A program made the translations under genes and the position numbers. Shown in pieces: positions 59,586 through 64,000 of a stretch of 64,000 nucleotides of DNA; position 1 is the first letter of the stretch; every line of letters starts with the position of its first letter. Below the pieces are notes generated by a model. The model had not been told where the DNA came from, ran no database searches, and saw only the letters and a list, made by a program, of their open reading frames with translations. This DNA comes from Geothrix sp. SG200 (GTDB lineage Bacteria > Acidobacteriota > Holophagae > Holophagales > Holophagaceae). The DNA is taken from assembly GCF_022808935.1 (NCBI RefSeq), contig NZ_JAKZFR010000006.1, positions 186,001 to 250,000 of the forward strand. The letters run 5' to 3'.

Positions 59586-60608
59586 TCAGGCTCCGAGTTT
59601 GAGGTCCGCGTCGGCGTTCTGGATCCAGGGCTCGGTGTCCGGCTCCAGCAGGGCGCCCGCGGCGGCGATCATGGCGCCGTTGTCCGTGCAGAGGCGCGGT
59701 TCGGGGATGGCCAGGGTCAGGCCGGCCCGGGCGGCCAGGACCGCGGCGTCGGCGCGCAGCCTCGAGTTGCAGGCCACGCCGCCGCTGATCACGAGGCTCC
59801 GGGCGCCATGCTCTTCGGCCAGCGCGGGCACGGGCTTCAGCAGCCAGGTGCTGATGGCCTCCTGAAGGCTGCGGCAGAGGCCTTGGACATCAGAATCATC
59901 AGCGCCCGCCGCGGCCAGGCGCGGGTTTCGCTCCACCCGCAGCTTCACGGCGGTCTTCAGGCCCGAGAAGCTCCAGGAGGCCTTGCCGTCGCGGAACTTC
60001 GGCGGCGTGAAGGGATCCGCGGCCTTATTCGCGGTGCGGGCGCAGGCGTCCACCACCGGGCCGCCGGGATAGCCCAGGTTCAGCATGCGGGCGGCCTTGT
60101 CGAAGGCCTCGCCCGCCGCGTCATCCCGCGTTTTCTGGAGAAGCTGGAGCGAGGTCCAGTCCTTTGCCAGGTAGAGGTGGGTGTGCCCGCCGGAAACCAG
60201 CAGCACCAGGGCCGGAAACGGCAGGTCGGGCGCGGAGAAGCGGGCGGCGTTCAAGTGCCCCAGCAGGTGGTGGACCCCCACCCATGGGATTCCTTCCTGC
60301 CAGGCCAGGGCCTTGCTGGCGCTGAAGGTGGCCAGCAGGCTGCCCACCAAGCCGGGCCCGCGGGTGACGGCGATGCGGTCGAGATCCTTCAGCCCGATTC
60401 CGGCCTGCGCCACCGCCTCGGCCATGACCGCGCGCACCTGCAGCAGGTGCTCTCGCGCGGCGAGTTCGGGCACCACGCCGCCGAAGGGGCCGTGGATGGC
60501 GTCCTGGCTCTCCCGCACCAACGATTTCAGCACCGGACCCGCGGCCGTCTCCTCCACCACCGCGGCGGAGCAGTCGTCGCAGGAGGATTCCAGGCCGAGG
60601 ACCAGCAT
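59586..60608 (-). CDS. tsaD: tRNA threonylcarbamoyladenosine synthase TsaD
   Basis: The 340-residue product transfers threonylcarbamoyl to A37 of ANN-decoding tRNAs. It has LGLESSCDDCSAAVVEE, the metal site VHHLLGHLNAARF, LLVSGGHTHLYL, FDKAARMLNLGYPGGP and FSGLKTAVKLRVERNP, plus the C-terminal VISGGVACNSRLRADAA and CTDNGAMIAAAG. The longer frame to 60983 is antisense to the next gene and is rejected. ATG at 60608 has no ribosome site but a -10-like TACACT six bases upstream. Confidence 0.95.
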   Translation of the reverse strand: MLVLGLESSCDDCSAAVVEETAAGPVLKSLVRESQDAIHGPFGGVVPELAAREHLLQVRAVMAEAVAQAGIGLKDLDRIAVTRGPGLVGSLLATFSASKALAWQEGIPWVGVHHLLGHLNAARFSAPDLPFPALVLLVSGGHTHLYLAKDWTSLQLLQKTRDDAAGEAFDKAARMLNLGYPGGPVVDACARTANKAADPFTPPKFRDGKASWSFSGLKTAVKLRVERNPRLAAAGADDSDVQGLCRSLQEAISTWLLKPVPALAEEHGARSLVISGGVACNSRLRADAAVLAARAGLTLAIPEPRLCTDNGAMIAAAGALLEPDTEPWIQNADADLKLGA

Positions 60609-60614
60609 CCGGAT

Positions 60615-60620
60615 AGTGTA
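60615..60620 (-). promoter_or_regulatory. -10-like TACACT six bases before tsaD ATG
   Basis: On the minus strand TACACT is followed by ATCCGG and then the ATG at 60608. No ribosome site is present. Confidence 0.45.
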
Positions 60621-60642
60621 ACTTGGCACCTGGAGCCTCCCC

Positions 60643-61869
60643 ATGCGTGGTCTAACGATGCTGCTGATGCCCGCTCTGCTGCTGGCCCAGCGACCCCCCG
60701 CATCTCCCGCCGCCGCCTTCGACCGGGAACTGAAGCGGAACCGGTTCGGCACCTGGCTGGTCCTGGAGGACGAAGGGGCCGCCTGGGGCGCGGCCATGCG
60801 GGCGGCCCTGGACGAGGAACCCATGATCCTGCTCAACCTGCCGCTGAAGGTGGTGGCGGGGGGAAAGAAGGCCGACGCCCTGGCCCCGGTCCTCCGGGAG
60901 CGCTTCGGCTGGCCGAAGGGAGCCCACTGGGCCCTGTTGGACGCGAAGGGCCGCGTGAAGGCCGAGGGGGCCGGAACCCCCATGCCAGGGGCTCTGGGCC
61001 GGGCCGTGGAGCAGGCTGGAACCTCTTCCCGGGCGCAGGAACTGGAGGCCTTCCTCCGGCAGAACCCGGACCGCCAGGATGCGCGGGCGGCATTGGTCCA
61101 GGACTACCTCGCCGTGGCGACCCGGCGGACGCAGAAGGCCCTGAACCTCTCTGGATCCAAACCGGCGCCTTCGGAGCTGGTTCCCGTCAAGCCGCTCGAT
61201 CCCGAGGTGGACCTGAAGATCTGGGCCGCGGTGGCCCAGCAGCTGGACACAGTCCTCCGCGAAGTTGGCGGCGCGCCCGATGGCTCCCATGGGTTTCTGC
61301 TCGGCCATCAGATCCGGAGATCTGCTGCGGAGCACTCTCCATCCATGATCGCGGTGCTGGAGCGGCACAAGGCGACCTTGGAGGAGACGCTTCGCCGGTC
61401 GCCAGAGAACTTCGCCACGTGGCAACTCTGGATCGCCGCCGCGAAGACATGCGGAGGGTGGCCCCTTCAACCCCTGCTGGCGACCATTCCAGCCTTGCCT
61501 GGCACTCCGCCGGGGTCCTGGCCGCCCCAGGGCATCTTCGAGGCGTATCTGAAGGACGCGAAATCCCGGAGCGACTGGACGACGATCCGGGAGGTCCTGG
61601 AACCCCGCTGGAATGACCTCCGGGACGCCGTCCTGGATGGTCAGATGCATTTGGGGAACAACGCCATCTCCTGGGACTGGAGCCTCGGCCCCTTGCTGGA
61701 GGCGCAGGTCTCCCAGGGAGACATCGGGGCCGCTGACCAGGTACTGAACGAAGCGGCCGAGGTGGTGGGCTGGCCCGGCCTTCCGGGCAAGGCCCGGGAC
61801 CTTGCCACGCGGCTGAACCGCCCCGATCTCGCGGCCCGCTGGGGCGCCCTCGCCGTGAAGGGCCGATGA
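60643..61869 (+). CDS. Secreted protein with helical repeats, unknown
   Basis: The 408-residue precursor has a signal peptide (LLMPALLLAQ). The first part (about 20-130) has a thioredoxin-like feel (TWLVLEDEGAAWGAAMRAALDEEPMILLNLPL, GAHWALLDAKGRVKAEG) but no CXXC. The rest is helical and TPR-like (NPDRQDARAALVQDYLAVATRR, GDIGAADQVLNEAAEVVG). I do not recognise it. GGAG lies seven bases before the ATG. Its stop overlaps the priA start (ATGA), tying it to priA, an odd pairing for an exported protein. Confidence 0.7.
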   Translation: MRGLTMLLMPALLLAQRPPASPAAAFDRELKRNRFGTWLVLEDEGAAWGAAMRAALDEEPMILLNLPLKVVAGGKKADALAPVLRERFGWPKGAHWALLDAKGRVKAEGAGTPMPGALGRAVEQAGTSSRAQELEAFLRQNPDRQDARAALVQDYLAVATRRTQKALNLSGSKPAPSELVPVKPLDPEVDLKIWAAVAQQLDTVLREVGGAPDGSHGFLLGHQIRRSAAEHSPSMIAVLERHKATLEETLRRSPENFATWQLWIAAAKTCGGWPLQPLLATIPALPGTPPGSWPPQGIFEAYLKDAKSRSDWTTIREVLEPRWNDLRDAVLDGQMHLGNNAISWDWSLGPLLEAQVSQGDIGAADQVLNEAAEVVGWPGLPGKARDLATRLNRPDLAARWGALAVKGR

Positions 61870-64000
61870 GTCTCGTCCCCACGCGCATCCAGCTCAACCG
61901 CCCCCTGCCGCCGCTCACCTACTTGGCGCCGGAGGGCCTGCCTGCAGGGGTGCGGGTGCGGGTGCGGGTGCGGAACAGCCTGGCGGTGGGCCTGGCCATG
62001 GGGCCGGATCCCGCGCCTCCCGCGGCTAAGCTGCGCCCCGTGGAGGCGGTGCTCGATCCCTTCCCCCTGCTGCCGCCGAAGCTGCGGGAGCTGCAGGCCT
62101 TCGCCGCCCGCTACTACGGCTGCCTGGAGGCCCACCTGCTGCCCCTGAGCCTGCCTCAGGCCCTGCTGCCCCACTGGGAGGCGGACGAGGATGGACAGCG
62201 GCTGTCGTTCCAGCGGGAACGGGGCGCCTGGGACGTGCTGGGGGATCTGGGCGAAGCCTGGCACCGGGACCCGTCCATCCTCCCCACGCTGCTGCACCGG
62301 CCCCTGCTGCGGGGCGCGGGCTTCACGGAGGTGCGCCTCACCGGCGCCCCCCACCCGCCCCGGGTGACCTCCGCCCAGGCGAAGATCCTCCTGGCCCTGG
62401 AGGAGGCCGGCGGCGCCCTCATGGAGCCGGAGCTGCTGGAAGCCGCCGGCGTGGGCGCCTCCGTGCTGGGCACCCTGGAGAAGCGCGGCCTCGTGGCGCG
62501 CATGAAGCGGGTGGACCTCCTGGCGCAGCGCCGGGAGGCGGGCGCGGACCGCACCGTGGTCCTCAACGAGGAGCAGCGGGCGGCCCTGGAGGCTGTGGAT
62601 CCCGGGAGCTTCGGCGTGCATCTGCTCCAGGGCGTCACCGGCTCGGGCAAGACCGAGGTGTACCTGGCCCTGGCGGAGCGGGTGCTGGCGGCCGGTCGGC
62701 GGGTGCTCTGGCTGGTGCCGGAGATCGGCCTCACGGCCCGGCTGCTGGACCGCCTGGAGGCCCGCTTCCCCGGCCGCGTCGCCGTGGGCCATGCCGGTCT
62801 CAACACCGGCGAGAAGCACGGCGACGTGGTGCGGCTGCTCTTCAACGGCGCGGACCTCTTCGTGGGCGTTCGGAACGCGGTGATGGCCCCCCTTCGGGAC
62901 ATCGGGCTCGTCATCGTGGACGAGGAGCATGAGGGTTCCTACAAATCCGAGGAACACCCCCGCATCCACGCCCGTGACCTGGCCATCAAGCGGGCCCAGC
63001 TCGAGGGCTGCCCCATCGTGCTGGGCAGCGCCACACCCAGTCTCGAAAGCTGGCAGGCGGCGCAGAGCGGGCGCTACCGGTTGCTCCAGCTGAAGCAGCG
63101 GCCGGCGGGCATCACCCTCCCGGCCGTGGAGGTGGTGGATCTGCGGGACGCGTACCGGGAGATGCGGCGCAAGGTGATCCTGACGCCGCTGTTGATGCGG
63201 GCCCTCACGGAGGTCCAGGCACGGGGCGAGCAGGCCCTGCTCCTGCTGAACCGCCGGGGATACGAGAACTTCTGGATGTGCCGGGCCTGCGGCCGGACGC
63301 TCGGCTGCCCCCACTGCGCCATCTCCCTCACCTACCACCGCGGCGATTTCCGCCTGCGCTGCCACCTGTGCGGCCACGAGACCGTACCGCCGGAGGCCTG
63401 TCCCGACTGCGGTGCCGATCACCTTCGGGGCGTGGGCGAGGGCACGGAGCAGGTGGAGGAGCACCTGAAGCAGCTCTTCCCCGCCGCCCGCATTCTGCGC
63501 CTGGACCGGGACACCACGCGCCGCCGGGGCTCCTTCGAGGCGGGCCTGCTGGCCGCCGAGACTGGCGAGGTGGACATCCTGGTGGGCACCCAAATGCTGG
63601 CCAAGGGGCACACTTTCCCCAAGCTCACCCTGGTGGGCGTGCTCAACGCGGACCAGGGCCTGAAGGTGGCGGACTTCCGGGCCTCCGAGCGCACCTTCCA
63701 GCTGCTCACCCAGGTGGCGGGCCGCGCGGGCCGGGCCGAGCTGCCGGGCCGGGTGATCCTCCAGACCTACTCACCCGAGCATCCGGCCATCACCTTCGCC
63801 CTGGCCCAGGACTTCGAGGGCTTCGCCGCCTCGGAGCTGCCCTTCCGTGAGGGTCTGGGCTACCCGCCCTTCACGGCCCTCAGTCTCTACCGTGCCGAGG
63901 CGGACACGCCGAAGGAGGCCCGCGAGGCCCTGGAGGCCTTCCGGCAACGCCTGACTGTCCCGGGCCTGCGCGTGCTCGGTCCCCTGGAGGCTCCCGTGCC
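61866..64000 (+). CDS. priA: Primosomal protein N' (helicase PriA), 3' end cut
   Basis: At least 711 residues are visible and the frame runs off the edge. PriA restarts stalled replication forks. It has the N-terminal DNA-binding domain, Walker A GVTGSGKTEVYLALAE, DEEH box VIVDEEHEGSYK, LGSATPSLESWQ, the zinc site CRACGRTLGCPHC / CHLCG / CPDCG and the motif QMLAKGHTFPKLTLVGVLNAD. Residues 29-36 are VRVRVRVR, encoded by four GTGCGG units (61950-61973), in the start of the 3'-DNA-binding domain. The ATG overlaps the previous stop. Confidence 0.95.
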   Translation, partial: MSLVPTRIQLNRPLPPLTYLAPEGLPAGVRVRVRVRNSLAVGLAMGPDPAPPAAKLRPVEAVLDPFPLLPPKLRELQAFAARYYGCLEAHLLPLSLPQALLPHWEADEDGQRLSFQRERGAWDVLGDLGEAWHRDPSILPTLLHRPLLRGAGFTEVRLTGAPHPPRVTSAQAKILLALEEAGGALMEPELLEAAGVGASVLGTLEKRGLVARMKRVDLLAQRREAGADRTVVLNEEQRAALEAVDPGSFGVHLLQGVTGSGKTEVYLALAERVLAAGRRVLWLVPEIGLTARLLDRLEARFPGRVAVGHAGLNTGEKHGDVVRLLFNGADLFVGVRNAVMAPLRDIGLVIVDEEHEGSYKSEEHPRIHARDLAIKRAQLEGCPIVLGSATPSLESWQAAQSGRYRLLQLKQRPAGITLPAVEVVDLRDAYREMRRKVILTPLLMRALTEVQARGEQALLLLNRRGYENFWMCRACGRTLGCPHCAISLTYHRGDFRLRCHLCGHETVPPEACPDCGADHLRGVGEGTEQVEEHLKQLFPAARILRLDRDTTRRRGSFEAGLLAAETGEVDILVGTQMLAKGHTFPKLTLVGVLNADQGLKVADFRASERTFQLLTQVAGRAGRAELPGRVILQTYSPEHPAITFALAQDFEGFAASELPFREGLGYPPFTALSLYRAEADTPKEAREALEAFRQRLTVPGLRVLGPLEAPV

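Overview
The window is GC-rich bacterial DNA with dense, mostly vertical housekeeping content. It suits a free-living, probably anaerobic or facultative member of the Acidobacteriota, most likely class Holophagae (Geothrix/Holophaga-like). That placement is inference, based on base composition, the Oar-type TonB-dependent receptor, a periplasmic tetraheme cytochrome c, a heme-binding sensor kinase and many small secreted proteins of no known family. No rRNA, tRNA, CRISPR array, prophage or insertion sequence was found.

Layout. 1-9.4 kb: a DciA-like protein (cut by the edge) and a CoA-transferase; a bacilliredoxin diverging from an FMN reductase; sppA-marC; then a minus-strand translation block ffh - TPR protein - rpsP - KH protein - rimM - hotdog thioesterase. 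9.5-13.4 kb: a DUF255 thioredoxin-fold protein and NAD-malic enzyme. 13.4-13.9 kb: an intergenic island with a candidate small RNA, a strong terminator, two copies of a 115-bp palindrome-bearing repeat and a BlaI-type operator. 13.9-16 kb: blaI and an M56 peptidase/lytic transglycosylase fusion. 16-26.5 kb: ruvC, rnr, envelope genes, GT9 glycosyltransferase, tetraheme cytochrome, orphan PstS-like protein, cysS, GAF protein, thioesterase. 26.5-36.9 kb: secreted proteins, a Bat-type von Willebrand cluster with DUF58, two DUF4139 paralogues, a SRPBCC protein, YggS and a zinc-ribbon coiled coil. 37-39.3 kb: CIRCE-groES-groEL. 39.3-44.4 kb: a structured 5' RNA, then a HybA-like ferredoxin, HybB/NrfD-like membrane subunit, heme sensor kinase and membrane-anchored REC-GcvH regulator. 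44.5-64 kb: lipA, scpA, Sel1 protein, outer-membrane proteins, uvrC, MBL hydrolase, slipin, transglutaminase, anmK, a Fur-box-like site with a TonB receptor, gatC, tsaD, a secreted protein and priA (cut by the edge).

How parts work together. ATGA/GTGA overlaps show translational coupling in several operons (rnr-ruvC, zinc ribbon-yggS, DUF58-bat, HybA-HybB). Regulation readable from DNA includes CIRCE before groES, a BlaI operator overlapping a promoter, a Fur-like box before the TonB receptor, three CRP/FNR-type palindromes, and at least five genes whose -10-like hexamer ends 6-7 bases before the ATG, which suggests leaderless mRNAs. The most unusual items are the orphan HybA/HybB-heme kinase-REC/GcvH cluster with its structured leader, the BlaI-controlled M56-transglycosylase fusion, and heptamer tandem repeats of three to four units that recur in five intergenic regions.
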